Shown: one piece after another, positions 35,367-43,195 of the stretch
Layout: each line of letters starts with the position of its first letter
How positions within the stretch are numbered: the stretch's first letter is position 1
Assembly (NCBI RefSeq): GCF_024508295.1
Contig: NZ_CP101990.1
Span: 620,001 to 684,000, forward strand
DNA: 64,000 nt
Reading direction: 5' to 3'
Source: Aeromicrobium duanguangcaii
GTDB taxonomy: Bacteria; Actinomycetota; Actinomycetes; Propionibacteriales; Nocardioidaceae
Notes under the pieces: model-generated
The model's database searches: none
The model's input: only the letters and a program-made list of their open reading frames with translations
What the model was told of the DNA's origin: nothing
Translations under genes and position numbers: made by a program

Positions 35367-35866
35367 TCGACCCGGCCGACATCGAGGCCATCACCGAGCA
35401 GCTCGGACGACCCCCGCGAGGCATGATCGAGGTCTCCTCGCGCTGCCCCTCGGGTCACCCGAACGGCGTCAAGACCGAGCCGCGGCTGCCCGACGGCACG
35501 CCGTTCCCGACGCTGTACTACCTGACGTGTCCCCGGCTGACCGGCGCGATCGGCACCCTCGAGGCGTCCGGTCTGATGGCCGAGATGACCGAGCGGCTCA
35601 AGCACGAGCCCGAGCTGGCGGCCGCCTACCGGGCCGCACACGAGTCCTACCTCGTCGAGCGCGAGGCGATCGGTCACGTCGACGAGATCGACGGGATCAG
35701 CGCCGGTGGCATGCCCGACCGGGTGAAGTGCCTCCACGTGCTCGTCGCCCACTCACTGGCCAAGGGCCCGGGCGTGAACCCGCTCGGCGACGAGGCCGTC
35801 CGCCTGCTGGGTGACTACTGGGGGCACTCCAGCTGCGCCCCGGCCGCCCCGGCCGACCCCGCCTGA
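35363..35866 (+). CDS. DUF501 protein
   Basis: 167 residues from ATG 35363, overlapping the previous stop. The SRCPSGHPNGVKTEPRLPDG segment near residue 28 and FPTLYYLTCPRL near 50 are the DUF501 signature. A late KCLHVLVAHSLAKGPGVNPLG stretch holds conserved Cys and His that, with the earlier Cys residues, could bind a metal. The family almost always sits beside ppx/gppA and enolase in actinobacteria. No biochemical function is known to me. Confidence 0.93.
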   Translation: MIDPADIEAITEQLGRPPRGMIEVSSRCPSGHPNGVKTEPRLPDGTPFPTLYYLTCPRLTGAIGTLEASGLMAEMTERLKHEPELAAAYRAAHESYLVEREAIGHVDEIDGISAGGMPDRVKCLHVLVAHSLAKGPGVNPLGDEAVRLLGDYWGHSSCAPAAPADPA

Positions 35867-35909
35867 CGGGGCCGGTCGCCGGGGGAGTCGCCCCCGATAG
35901 CCTGAACGC

Positions 35910-36833
35910 ATGGCTCGGACGACGGTGGCTGCGATCGACTGCGGGACGAACTCCATCCGACTGCTGATCGCCCAGATCGACGGCACGGAGAAGACCGACC
36001 TGACCCGCGAGATGCGCGTCGTCCGGCTCGGCCAGGGCGTCGACCAGAGCGGGTCGCTGGCTCCCGAGGCCGTCGAGCGCACGATCGCCGCCTGCCGCGA
36101 GTACGCGCTGGCGATCGAGGCGATGGGCGTCGACGTGGTGTCCTTCGCCGCGACGTCCGCCGTCCGCGACGCCGACAACGCGCAGGAGTTCTCCGACGCC
36201 GTCGAGGCGGTCCTCGGCGTCCGGCCTCGGATCCTGACCGGTGACGAGGAGGCGCGCGCCTCCTTCGAGGGGGCGACGGGCGACGTCGCGGACGTCCTCA
36301 CCACCGTGATCGACCTCGGCGGCGGGTCCACCGAGGTCGTGCAGGGCGTCGGCGCCCCGACCTTCGCGCACTCCTTCGACCTGGGCTCGGTGCGGATGAC
36401 CGAGCGCTTCCTGCAGACCGACCCGCCGTCCGTCGCCGAGGTCACCGCCTGCATGGCGCACCTGGACGCGGTGATCGCCCCGAAGCTGGCCGACCTGCCG
36501 CCGACCGAGGAGATCGTCGGGGTCGCGGGGACGATCACCACGATCGCCGCCCACGCCCTGGGGCTGCCGTCCTACGACCGGGAGCTCATCCACCTGGCCC
36601 GCATCCACGTCGACGACCTGCGCGCCGCGTGCAGCTCGCTCATGCAGATGCCCGTCGTCGACCGTCGCGCCCTGCCGTACATGCACCCGGGTCGCGCCGA
36701 CGTGATCGCCGGGGGAGCGTTGATCCTGGACCGTGTGCTCGAGCACCTGCCCCGTGCCACCGACGAGATCGTGGTCAGCGAGCAGGACATTCTCGACGGC
36801 ATCGCATGGGCCGCGGCCCGGGAAGGAGCATGA
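35910..36833 (+). CDS. Ppx/GppA family phosphatase
   Basis: 307 residues from ATG 35910; TAGCCT at 35898-35903 ends six bases before it. The actin-like ATPase-fold motifs are AIDCGTNSIRLL at residues 5-16 and VIDLGGGSTEV near 134. It is the short two-domain form found in actinobacteria, lacking the C-terminal HD domains of E. coli Ppx. It hydrolyses polyphosphate or (p)ppGpp pentaphosphate. GGAAGGAG near its 3' end provides the ribosome site for the overlapping next gene. Confidence 0.93.
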   Translation: MARTTVAAIDCGTNSIRLLIAQIDGTEKTDLTREMRVVRLGQGVDQSGSLAPEAVERTIAACREYALAIEAMGVDVVSFAATSAVRDADNAQEFSDAVEAVLGVRPRILTGDEEARASFEGATGDVADVLTTVIDLGGGSTEVVQGVGAPTFAHSFDLGSVRMTERFLQTDPPSVAEVTACMAHLDAVIAPKLADLPPTEEIVGVAGTITTIAAHALGLPSYDRELIHLARIHVDDLRAACSSLMQMPVVDRRALPYMHPGRADVIAGGALILDRVLEHLPRATDEIVVSEQDILDGIAWAAAREGA

Positions 36834-37744
36834 TGCGCATCTCCGTGCCGGACGAGTCCTGGCTCGCCGCGCTTTCCGACCTCGACGTCGACGTGGTGGT
36901 CTGGGACGGGGCCTCCGAGCAACCCGAGGGCCGGCTCGACCTCGTCGTGTGGCCGTACACGCTGGCTCCCACCGACCTCGCCGCGATCGACGCCTCGCGC
37001 ATCGGGTTGGTCCAGGGTCAGGCCCTCGGGTACGACGGGGTCGCCGATCTCCTCCCCGCCGGTGGCCGGTATGCGAACGCCGTTGGGGTGCACGAGGACT
37101 CGACCGCCGAGCTCGCGGTCACCCTGCTGCTCGCCGCCGCCCGCAACCTCGACGTGTTCGCCTCCCGCCAGACCCAGGGCCTCTGGCGCAAGAAGTGGTC
37201 CTCGAGCCTGCTCGACCGCCGGGTCATGCTGCTCGGGGTCGGCGGCATCGGGGCGCGCGTCGCCACCCGCCTCGACGGCTTCGGCTGCGAGCTCGTGCGG
37301 GTCGGCTCGCGTGCTCGTGACGATGAGTCCGGCCACGTCCACGGCACCGACGAGCTCGACGAGCTGCTGCCGACCGTCGACGCGGTCGTGGTCGCCGTGC
37401 CGTTGACCCCGGCGACCGAGCGGATGATCGACGCCGACTTCTTGGCGCGGCTGCCCGACGGCGCCATCGTCGTGAACGTGGCCCGAGGACGCACGGCCGA
37501 CACCGAGGCGGTGCTCGCCGAGGCGGGACGGCTGCGGTACGCCGCCGACGTCTTCGATCCCGAGCCGCTTCCGCCGGACCACCCGCTGTGGTCGGCGCCG
37601 GGCGTCATCATCACGCCGCACGTGGGCGGCATGACCTCGGCGATGGCACCGCGGATCCACGCCGTGGTGCGGGGCCAGATCGAGCGGCTCGCCGCGGGCG
37701 AGAAACCGGCCCACGTCGTCGTCGACCACCGCGCCGGCTCGTAG
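36833..37744 (+). CDS. D-isomer-specific 2-hydroxyacid dehydrogenase
   Basis: 303 residues from ATG 36833, chosen because the GGAAGGAG site is four bases away; the adjacent ATG 36830 is also in frame. The Rossmann motif is GVGGIGARVA near residue 133. NVARGRTADTEAVL near 213 carries the catalytic Arg, and the late TPHVGG supplies the catalytic His near 263. It reduces a 2-keto acid or oxidises a D-2-hydroxy acid with NAD(P). Specificity is unknown. It overlaps the phosphatase stop. Its own TAG stop doubles as the first three bases of the -10 box of the tRNA downstream. Confidence 0.92.
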   Translation: MRISVPDESWLAALSDLDVDVVVWDGASEQPEGRLDLVVWPYTLAPTDLAAIDASRIGLVQGQALGYDGVADLLPAGGRYANAVGVHEDSTAELAVTLLLAAARNLDVFASRQTQGLWRKKWSSSLLDRRVMLLGVGGIGARVATRLDGFGCELVRVGSRARDDESGHVHGTDELDELLPTVDAVVVAVPLTPATERMIDADFLARLPDGAIVVNVARGRTADTEAVLAEAGRLRYAADVFDPEPLPPDHPLWSAPGVIITPHVGGMTSAMAPRIHAVVRGQIERLAAGEKPAHVVVDHRAGS

Positions 37745-37747
37745 GCT
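37742..37747 (+). promoter_or_regulatory. -10 box of the tRNA gene
   Basis: TAGGCT, six bases before the first base of the tRNA at 37754. The same hexamer and spacing precede leaderless protein genes in this window. Its first three bases are the stop codon of the dehydrogenase gene. Confidence 0.6.
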
Positions 37748-37753
37748 GTGCTC

Positions 37754-37826
37754 GCTCCCGTAGCCCAACGGCAGAGGCAGACGGCTTAAACCCGTCCCAG
37801 TGCGGGTTCGAATCCCGCCGGGAGCA
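37754..37826 (+). tRNA. tRNA with UAA anticodon (leucine-type) but short class I variable loop
   Basis: The full cloverleaf can be drawn. Acceptor GCTCCCG/CGGGAGC pairs perfectly. The D arm GCC/GGC has loop CAACGGCAGA. The anticodon stem is GACGG/CCGTC around loop CTTAAAC, so the anticodon is TAA at 37787-37789. The variable loop is CCAGT, five bases. The T arm GCGGG/CCCGC has loop TTCGAAT. The discriminator is A at 37826; the genome continues CCT, so CCA is not fully encoded. Bacterial tRNA-Leu normally has a long variable arm of ten or more bases, and this one has none. The three-pair D stem and the GGCAGA loop are leucine-like, as is A73. It would read UUA and UUG if charged with leucine. 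Confidence 0.9.
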
Positions 37827-37836
37827 CCTCAGATGG

Positions 37837-38289
37837 TCAGGACTGCCACAGCCGGACCGCGGACCACGTGTCGTCGAGGAACGTGGGCTCGGCGGTGCCC
37901 CAGCCGTACTCGTTGACGCCGGTGCGCAGGATCGGCAGCGGCAGCGAGCCCGTCGGGAAGAGGACCCAGACGCTTCCGACGGAGCCCAGTCGAGGCAGGA
38001 CGTCGTCGAGCCGCATGTGGAACTCCTGGCTGTTCGACACCGCGATCACCGCGGTGTCGATGCCCGAGGGCTTGACCGGCTCGGTGGGCTCGAGCTGGTT
38101 CTCGGCCCCCGTCCACGTGTCGTCGAACCAGCGGTCGTCCGGCTGCTCGACGACCTCGTCCTCGTACGTCTCGACGCCCTCGGGGAGCGGGTCGAGCAGG
38201 GCGGTCTCCTCGACCGAGTCGCCCACGATCCACACCAGCGAACCCGGGGTGATGCCCAGCAGCTCTGCCGTGGTGAGGTCGTGGGTCAT
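37837..38289 (-). CDS. Conserved hypothetical protein, coupled to trmB
   Basis: 150 residues from ATG 38289, its ATGA overlapping the trmB stop. The opening AELLGITPGSLVWIVGDSVEE resembles the first strand-turn of DUF3052-like proteins, and the C-terminal half (DTAVIAVSNSQEF, VGSVWVLFPTGS, LDDTWSAVRLW) has the alternating pattern of a small alpha/beta domain. The middle is acidic and probably flexible. No catalytic motif or membrane segment is visible. The DUF3052 link is a guess. Function unknown. Confidence 0.65.
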   Translation of the reverse strand: MTHDLTTAELLGITPGSLVWIVGDSVEETALLDPLPEGVETYEDEVVEQPDDRWFDDTWTGAENQLEPTEPVKPSGIDTAVIAVSNSQEFHMRLDDVLPRLGSVGSVWVLFPTGSLPLPILRTGVNEYGWGTAEPTFLDDTWSAVRLWQS

Positions 38290-39029
38290 GCCGACATCTT
38301 AATGGCCTTCACGTCCCGAATGGTGCGACCGACCGCCAGTCCCTTGGCCTCGAATCGCGTGACCGGCCGGTCCGGGAAGCGCTCGGCCCAGTCGCCCGAG
38401 GTCGTGAAACCCTCCGCGCGATTGACGACGTCGAGCATCTGGTCGGCATAGTCCTGCCAGTCGGTGGCCATGCGCCAGACGCCCCCGGGCTTGAGTGCCC
38501 GGCGGGCCACCGGGACGAACTCGTCCGAGACCAGGCGGCGCTTGTGGTGCCGGGTCTTGTGCCACGGATCGGGGAACCAGATCCGCAGCTCGTCGAGGCA
38601 CTCCGCCGGCAGCATGCGGCTCAGCGCGGGCACCGCGTCCACGATGATGAGCCGGATGTTCTCGACGCCGTGGTGCCGCATCGACAGCAGCGTCTGGGCG
38701 ACGCCGGGCACGTAGACCTCGAGGCCGAGGAAGTCGGTGTCCGGGTTCTCGCGGGCCGCGTGCACGAGCGACTCGCCGCGGCCGCTGCCGATCTCCAGGA
38801 CCAGCGGGGCCTCGCGTCCGAACAGCGTCGCCGGGTCGAGGGTGAATCCCTCGGCGACCGAGGTGCTGGTGCGGCCGCGGGGGATGTCGACGACGAAGCG
38901 CTCGGCGAGATCGTCCCACGCGCCCTGCAGCCGCTCCGTGAGGCGGCCGCCGCGGCGGGTGAAGGAGACGATCTCGCGCCGGGACGGCTCCTCGGCACGA
39001 TCTCGACGGTCTTCGGCGGTCTGGGGCAT
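38286..39029 (-). CDS. trmB: tRNA (guanine-N7-)-methyltransferase TrmB
   Basis: 247 residues from ATG 39029; TAGATT reads six bases upstream on this strand. The SAM motif LVLEIGSGRGESL is near residue 77, and the TrmB signature RIWFPDPWHKTRHHKRRL is near 147, with RLIIVDAV between. It methylates N7 of G46 in the tRNA variable loop. The basic N-terminal extension of about 40 residues is common in actinobacteria. It is divergent from the DinB-like gene with 26 bases between the starts. Confidence 0.97.
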   Translation of the reverse strand: MPQTAEDRRDRAEEPSRREIVSFTRRGGRLTERLQGAWDDLAERFVVDIPRGRTSTSVAEGFTLDPATLFGREAPLVLEIGSGRGESLVHAARENPDTDFLGLEVYVPGVAQTLLSMRHHGVENIRLIIVDAVPALSRMLPAECLDELRIWFPDPWHKTRHHKRRLVSDEFVPVARRALKPGGVWRMATDWQDYADQMLDVVNRAEGFTTSGDWAERFPDRPVTRFEAKGLAVGRTIRDVKAIKMSA

Positions 39030-39055
39030 GGTTCGAATCTATCGAGCCTGTCATC

Positions 39056-39577
39056 GTGTCGGTCATGACGATCATCCCCGACTCGAAGGACTGGACCTGG
39101 GTCCTGGCCGAATCCTGCCCGGAGTGCGGCTTCGACGCCTCCGATGTCGACGTGACACGCGCCGGGCAGCAGGCGCTCGAGATGGTGCCGCGGTGGCGCG
39201 CGGCGCTGGCTCGGCCCGATGCCGCCGCGCGTCCCGACCCGTCGACGTGGTCGGTGCTGGAGTACGCGTGCCACGTGCGGGACGTGTTCCTGCTGTTCAC
39301 GGAACGACTACGGCTCATCCGTGAGCAGGACGCGCCCGAGTTCGCGAACTGGGACCAGGACGCGACGGCGGTCCAGACCGGGTACGCGCAGCAGCGCCCG
39401 TCGGACGTCGCCGTCGAGCTGGGTCCCGCCGCCGAGGCCTTCGCCGCCGAGGTCGCGGCAGTGCAGGACTGGGAGCGTCCGGGGTTGCGCTCCAACGGCT
39501 CGGCCTTCACCGCCGACTCGCTCACGCGCTACGGCCTGCACGACCTCGTGCACCACATGGTGGACGTCGACGCCTGA
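39056..39577 (+). CDS. DinB-like (mycothiol-dependent enzyme superfamily) protein
   Basis: 173 residues from GTG 39056 (ATG 39065 is also possible). A four-helix bundle pattern is evident: WSVLEYACHVRDVFLLF supplies one His near residue 68, and the late HDLVHHMVDVDA supplies two more, giving the His triad that binds divalent metal. WDQDATAVQTGYAQQ near 100 is typical of the actinobacterial subgroup. Relatives include thiol-dependent isomerases and detoxifying transferases using mycothiol or bacillithiol. The thiol and substrate are unknown here. Confidence 0.85.
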   Translation: MSVMTIIPDSKDWTWVLAESCPECGFDASDVDVTRAGQQALEMVPRWRAALARPDAAARPDPSTWSVLEYACHVRDVFLLFTERLRLIREQDAPEFANWDQDATAVQTGYAQQRPSDVAVELGPAAEAFAAEVAAVQDWERPGLRSNGSAFTADSLTRYGLHDLVHHMVDVDA

Positions 39578-39605
39578 GCCGGTCGGCGACGCCTAGAGTG
39601 GGCCC

Positions 39606-40703
39606 ATGGCAGTGGGTGCGAACGTCGCGGTGGTCGGAGCAGGAATCGTCGGGTTGGCCACGGCCTACTCGTTGCAGAAGGCGGGAGCCGCGGTCACGGT
39701 CTACGAGGTCGGCCGCCCCGGTGGCGCCCAGTCGGCGGGCGACTCGCGCATCTTCCGCCACGCCCACCTCGATCCGCGGCTGACCGCGTTCACGACGCGG
39801 TCGCGTCGCCTGTACCGCGAGTGGGGCGATGAGCTCGGTCTCGAGCTCGTCTCGACCGGGGGAGCCGTGGCGCTGGGCCCTGATGTCGACCAGAAGCTGA
39901 GCGGACTCGCGGAGGTCGATGGTCTCGACGCCCGGCGCATCGACGCGGCCGAGTTGGCCGAGCGTCTTCCGTTGCTGGCGCACTACGACGGTCCGGCGCT
40001 CCTGGACGCAGGCGGTGGCTCGATCAACGCCGCGGGCGCCGTCGAGCGGATCTCGGCTCGACTCGGCGACGCGATCGTCCAGGACCACGTCCTCACGGTC
40101 CGGCCGACCGCCAGCGGCACGGTCGAGGTCCGCACGGGCACCGGGCGCACCGAGCACGACCACGTGGTCGTCGCCGCCGGCCGAGGCACAGCAGCCATCG
40201 CCCACGGCCTCGGTCTCTCGCTGCCGGTGCACAACTCTGCGCAGGTCCGCGTGACGTTCAGGGTCGCCGGTGAGCCGCCGGCCACCCTGGCCACCCTGCA
40301 GGACATGAGCAATGCCTTCGGCGAGCCGCGCGTCTATGCCGCCGCCAGCGCCGACCGGACCCGCTACGGCGTGGGCATCGCCGAGGAGGTCCCGGTGAAC
40401 GACGACGGCTCGTCGGTCGATCCCGAGGTGCTCGACGCCCTGGCCGACCGCGCGGTCGCGTACGTGCGCCGCGCCCTGCCCGGCCTCGATCCGACGCCGG
40501 TCGCGCACATCCACTGCTGGGTCACCTCACTGCCGTGGGGCGAGGACGGTGTCGGTGTGTGGCAGCACGACGGAGTCTCGCTGGTCGCCGGCAACAACCT
40601 GTTCAAGCAGGCGCCTGCCCTGGGTGAGGCTCTCGCCACGGCGGCCACCGGGGGAGCGCTGCCCGAGTCGCTGCTGGCCTCCTCGCGCCTCGGCCGCGGC
40701 TAG
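39606..40703 (+). CDS. FAD-dependent amine/amino-acid oxidase (DAO family)
   Basis: 365 residues from ATG 39606, with TAGAGT at 39594-39599 exactly six bases upstream. The FAD motif is VVGAGIVGLATAYSLQKAG at residues 8-26 and the acidic ribose contact is VYE near 37. The later HVVVAAGRGTAAIA and the C-terminal GEDGVGVWQHDGVSLVAGNNLFKQAP follow the glycine/sarcosine oxidase layout, where the last glycine-rich stretch binds the flavin pyrophosphate. The substrate is probably a secondary amine or amino acid. It stands alone, with the padR unit starting 76 bases later. Confidence 0.9.
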   Translation: MAVGANVAVVGAGIVGLATAYSLQKAGAAVTVYEVGRPGGAQSAGDSRIFRHAHLDPRLTAFTTRSRRLYREWGDELGLELVSTGGAVALGPDVDQKLSGLAEVDGLDARRIDAAELAERLPLLAHYDGPALLDAGGGSINAAGAVERISARLGDAIVQDHVLTVRPTASGTVEVRTGTGRTEHDHVVVAAGRGTAAIAHGLGLSLPVHNSAQVRVTFRVAGEPPATLATLQDMSNAFGEPRVYAAASADRTRYGVGIAEEVPVNDDGSSVDPEVLDALADRAVAYVRRALPGLDPTPVAHIHCWVTSLPWGEDGVGVWQHDGVSLVAGNNLFKQAPALGEALATAATGGALPESLLASSRLGRG

Positions 40704-40741
40704 GCCGGCAGGCCACGACACGCCCCGAGCGGTGCTGTTTC

Positions 40742-40759
40742 GTCCGCACTAATGCGGAC
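40742..40759. promoter_or_regulatory. Inverted repeat, candidate PadR operator
   Basis: GTCCGCA-CTAA-TGCGGAC, a perfect 7-base inverted repeat directly upstream of a TACTGT -10 box (40767-40772) that ends seven bases before the padR start. A repressor bound here would cover the -35 region. The sequence is not the classical ATGT-N8-ACAT PadR site. Confidence 0.5.
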
Positions 40760-40779
40760 TGCGTGGTACTGTCTGGTCC

Positions 40780-41106
40780 ATGGATGCGACCCAATTGCTC
40801 AAGGGAGTGCTCGACGTGGCCGTGCTGGCCGTTGTCGAGGGCGAGGACGGCTACGGCTACGACGTCGTGCGCCGGTTGCGCACGGCCGGACTCGAGGAGG
40901 TCGGGGACGCCTCGGTGTACGGCACGCTGCGCCGGCTCTACTCGGCCGGCGCCCTGACCTCGTACGTCGTCCCCAGCGAGGAGGGGCCGCACCGCAAGTA
41001 CTACGGCATCACCCCGCAGGGACGGGCGATGCTCACCACCCAGCGCAAGACCTGGGCGGAGTTCGCCCACACGATGAACCGCCTGCTCGAAGGGAACGCC
41101 GCATGA
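40780..41106 (+). CDS. PadR-family transcriptional regulator
   Basis: 108 residues from ATG 40780. The winged-helix pattern fits PadR: LLKGVLDVAVLAVVEGEDGYGYDVVRRL, then VYGTLRRLYSAGALTSYV and RKYYGITPQGRAML (recognition helix and wing). PadR proteins are usually autorepressors that sense small hydrophobic ligands. Its stop overlaps the start of a membrane protein gene (ATGA), the usual partner arrangement, so it presumably controls that operon through the palindrome at 40742-40759. Confidence 0.93.
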   Translation: MDATQLLKGVLDVAVLAVVEGEDGYGYDVVRRLRTAGLEEVGDASVYGTLRRLYSAGALTSYVVPSEEGPHRKYYGITPQGRAMLTTQRKTWAEFAHTMNRLLEGNAA

Positions 41107-42164
41107 ACGACACCCACGTCCTGCCCGCCCAGATCACGGCGTTCGCCGCCGAGGTCCGAGCGGCCCTCGCCGACCTGCCCGCCGACGAGGTCGACGAGCT
41201 GACCGAGGGCCTGGAGGCCGACCTGGCCGAGGCATACGCCGAGGACCTGGCCCGCGAGCTGCCCGATCCGGTTTCCTACGCAGCCGAGTTGCGGGGAGCG
41301 GCCGGCCTTCCGACGCCGGAGCCCCGGCGCGGACGCATCGCCTCGATCGGCGCCCAGGTCGCCGGCCTCGGTGCCGACCTACGCCGCAGTCTGCGCGCCA
41401 ACCCGGCGACGGCGGCGGCCCTGGACTTCCTGGCCACGCTGCGGCCCGCGTGGTGGATCGCGCGCGCCTGGGCCGCCTTCCAGTGCTTCGGGGCGTTCTT
41501 CGGGTTCGAGGGCGATCTGCTCCCGGCGGACCTCGTCCAGTGGGCGCTGCTGCTCGTGCTGATCGCGGGCAGCGTGTTCCTCGGCCAGCGCACGTGGCCC
41601 ACGTGGGCCCGATTCCTCATCGGGGTCGGCAACGTCATCGCGGTCGTCACCCTGCTCTTCGCGCTGCCCGAAGTTCCCACCCATGCGGACCTCGGCTACG
41701 CCTGGGACAACGCGGACTCGGCGTACGACTCCGGGATGTACAACGAGATGGAGTCGGGCGACGGCACCGGGGTGTACCTCAACGGCAACGAGGTGACGAA
41801 CATCTTCGCCTACGACGCGCGGGGCCGGGCTCTGGCCGGCGTGCAGCTGTTCGACCAGGAAGGCAAGCCGCTGACGACCTCGGTGCCGGGTGGCAACGGG
41901 TGCCTTCAGCTCATTCCCGAGACGCAGGAGTGCGCGAAGCCGGGCGCCTGGGTGCCGAGCGTGCTCGAGACCGGTGCGCAGGCTTGGAACGTGTTCCCGA
42001 TGCAGATGGCCGAGTCCACCTTCGAGGAGCCGACCAAGCCGATCGAGGGCGCCGTCCCGCAGGATCGCCCCGCGCCGTTCCTCAAGGTGCCCGGCCTGTT
42101 CTCGGCCGTGCAGCAGGACGCCGAGGCAGCCAAGGACGCCAAGGACGCGAAGAAGCCCCGCTGA
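41103..42164 (+). CDS. PadR-associated membrane protein (HAAS/DUF1700-like)
   Basis: 353 residues from ATG 41103, overlapping the padR stop. The N-terminal helical region EVRAALADLPADEVDELTEGLEADL, with REL-PDPVSYAAEL, is the HAAS domain found beside PadR-like regulators. Three or four membrane segments follow at about 105-185 (WALLLVLIAGSVFLG, FLIGVGNVIAVVTLLFAL). The last 160 residues lie outside and include GVYLNGNEVTNIFAYDARG. The tail ends in repeated AKDAKDAKK. Two-gene PadR operons often handle envelope stress. The exact job is unknown. Confidence 0.8.
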   Translation: MNDTHVLPAQITAFAAEVRAALADLPADEVDELTEGLEADLAEAYAEDLARELPDPVSYAAELRGAAGLPTPEPRRGRIASIGAQVAGLGADLRRSLRANPATAAALDFLATLRPAWWIARAWAAFQCFGAFFGFEGDLLPADLVQWALLLVLIAGSVFLGQRTWPTWARFLIGVGNVIAVVTLLFALPEVPTHADLGYAWDNADSAYDSGMYNEMESGDGTGVYLNGNEVTNIFAYDARGRALAGVQLFDQEGKPLTTSVPGGNGCLQLIPETQECAKPGAWVPSVLETGAQAWNVFPMQMAESTFEEPTKPIEGAVPQDRPAPFLKVPGLFSAVQQDAEAAKDAKDAKKPR

Positions 42165-42176
42165 GCGGAAGAAAAC

Positions 42177-42228
42177 CCGGTGGTGGCGGCGTTGTATAAG
42201 GTGAACACACCGACCCCGCCACCACCGG
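42177..42228. promoter_or_regulatory. 13-bp inverted repeat enclosing the likely -10 region of the Bax-inhibitor gene
   Basis: CCGGTGGTGGCGG at 42177-42189 and its exact complement at 42216-42228 enclose 26 bases that include TATAAG. It could be a terminator for the upstream operon or a site controlling the downstream gene. A bidirectional role is also possible. Confidence 0.5.
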
Positions 42229-42258
42229 CGCGCGGGGCCACATTCTCCGGAGGAGATC

Positions 42259-43128
42259 ATGAGGAGCAGCAACCCCGTCTTTGCGAAGAACGCGGAGTTC
42301 AACGGCCGCGGCACCACGCAGTACGCAGACCCGTCGCAGTGGAAGATCGACCTGTCCGGCGGTGACGGACGCGGCGCATCCGGACCCGGGCTGCAGGCTC
42401 CCTCCTCGCCGGGGCGGATGACCCTGGACACCGTCGTCGAGAAGACCGCGATCACGGTCGGCACGGTCGTGCTGTTCGCGGCGATCGCCTGGTTCACCAT
42501 CGGCAACGTCTTCGACGACCAGCTCGGCACGGTCGACCAGTCCGCGGTCAACACCGCGTGGATGTTCGCCATGGGCGGCATGATCGTCGGCTTCGTGCTG
42601 GCGATGGTCAACTCCTTCAAGAAGGTCATCAGCCCGGCGCTGGTCCTGGCCTACGCCGCAGCCGAGGGCGTCTTCGTCGGCGCCTTCTCCAAGATCGTCT
42701 CGACGTGGGTCGGCGACTCGACCATCGTCTTCCAGGCCGTGCTCGGCACGTTCGTCGCGGCCGGTGCGACCCTGGCGGCGTACAAGTTCTTCAACATCCG
42801 CGTCACCGACAAGTTCCGCAAGGTCGTCACGATCTCGCTGGTCGCGTTCGCGGGCGTCATGCTCGTGAACTTCCTGCTGAGCATCTTCGGCGTTCTCGAC
42901 CAGGGCGGTCTGCGCAGCTTCGGCCTCCTGGGCCTCCTGGTCTCGCTGTTCGCGATCGGCCTGGCGGTCCTGTGCCTGATCATGGACTTCGACTTCGTCG
43001 AGCGCGGCGTCGCGGCCGGTCTGCCCGAGCGCGAGTCCTGGCGCGCGGCCTTCGGCCTGACCGTCACCCTCGTGTGGCTGTACCTCGAGATCCTGCGTGT
43101 CCTCGCCATCTTGCGCGGAGACAACTGA
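42259..43128 (+). CDS. Bax inhibitor-1/YccA-family membrane protein
   Basis: 289 residues from ATG 42259, with CCGGAGGAG six bases upstream. The N-terminus MRSSNPVFAKNAEFNGRG is the recognised start of the actinobacterial BI-1-like group. Seven membrane helices follow from residue about 65 (VLFAAIAWFTIGNVF ... LVWLYLEILRVLAIL). The LEILRVLA end is the conserved last helix, next to the pH- and calcium-sensing aspartates (IMDFDFVE near 243). Family members are calcium-leak channels or regulators of membrane proteases. A strong hairpin follows the gene. Confidence 0.9.
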   Translation: MRSSNPVFAKNAEFNGRGTTQYADPSQWKIDLSGGDGRGASGPGLQAPSSPGRMTLDTVVEKTAITVGTVVLFAAIAWFTIGNVFDDQLGTVDQSAVNTAWMFAMGGMIVGFVLAMVNSFKKVISPALVLAYAAAEGVFVGAFSKIVSTWVGDSTIVFQAVLGTFVAAGATLAAYKFFNIRVTDKFRKVVTISLVAFAGVMLVNFLLSIFGVLDQGGLRSFGLLGLLVSLFAIGLAVLCLIMDFDFVERGVAAGLPERESWRAAFGLTVTLVWLYLEILRVLAILRGDN

Positions 43129-43139
43129 TCCAGTCCGTA

Positions 43140-43173
43140 CGAAGGCCCGTCACCTCACGGTGGCGGGCCTTCG
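43140..43173. terminator. Strong GC-rich hairpin, probable bidirectional terminator
   Basis: CGAAGGCCCG pairs with CGGGCCTTCG, then after one mismatch CACC pairs with GGTG around a TCAC loop. It lies between the Bax-inhibitor gene and the convergent SGNH gene. Confidence 0.75.
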
Positions 43174-43195
43174 GCGTGTCCGGGACCTGAGCCGG

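Noticed and set aside
37754..37826. The tRNA treated as a degenerate pseudogene.
   Set aside because: All five-pair and seven-pair stems are perfect, and a -10 box sits at the right distance, which argues for a working gene.
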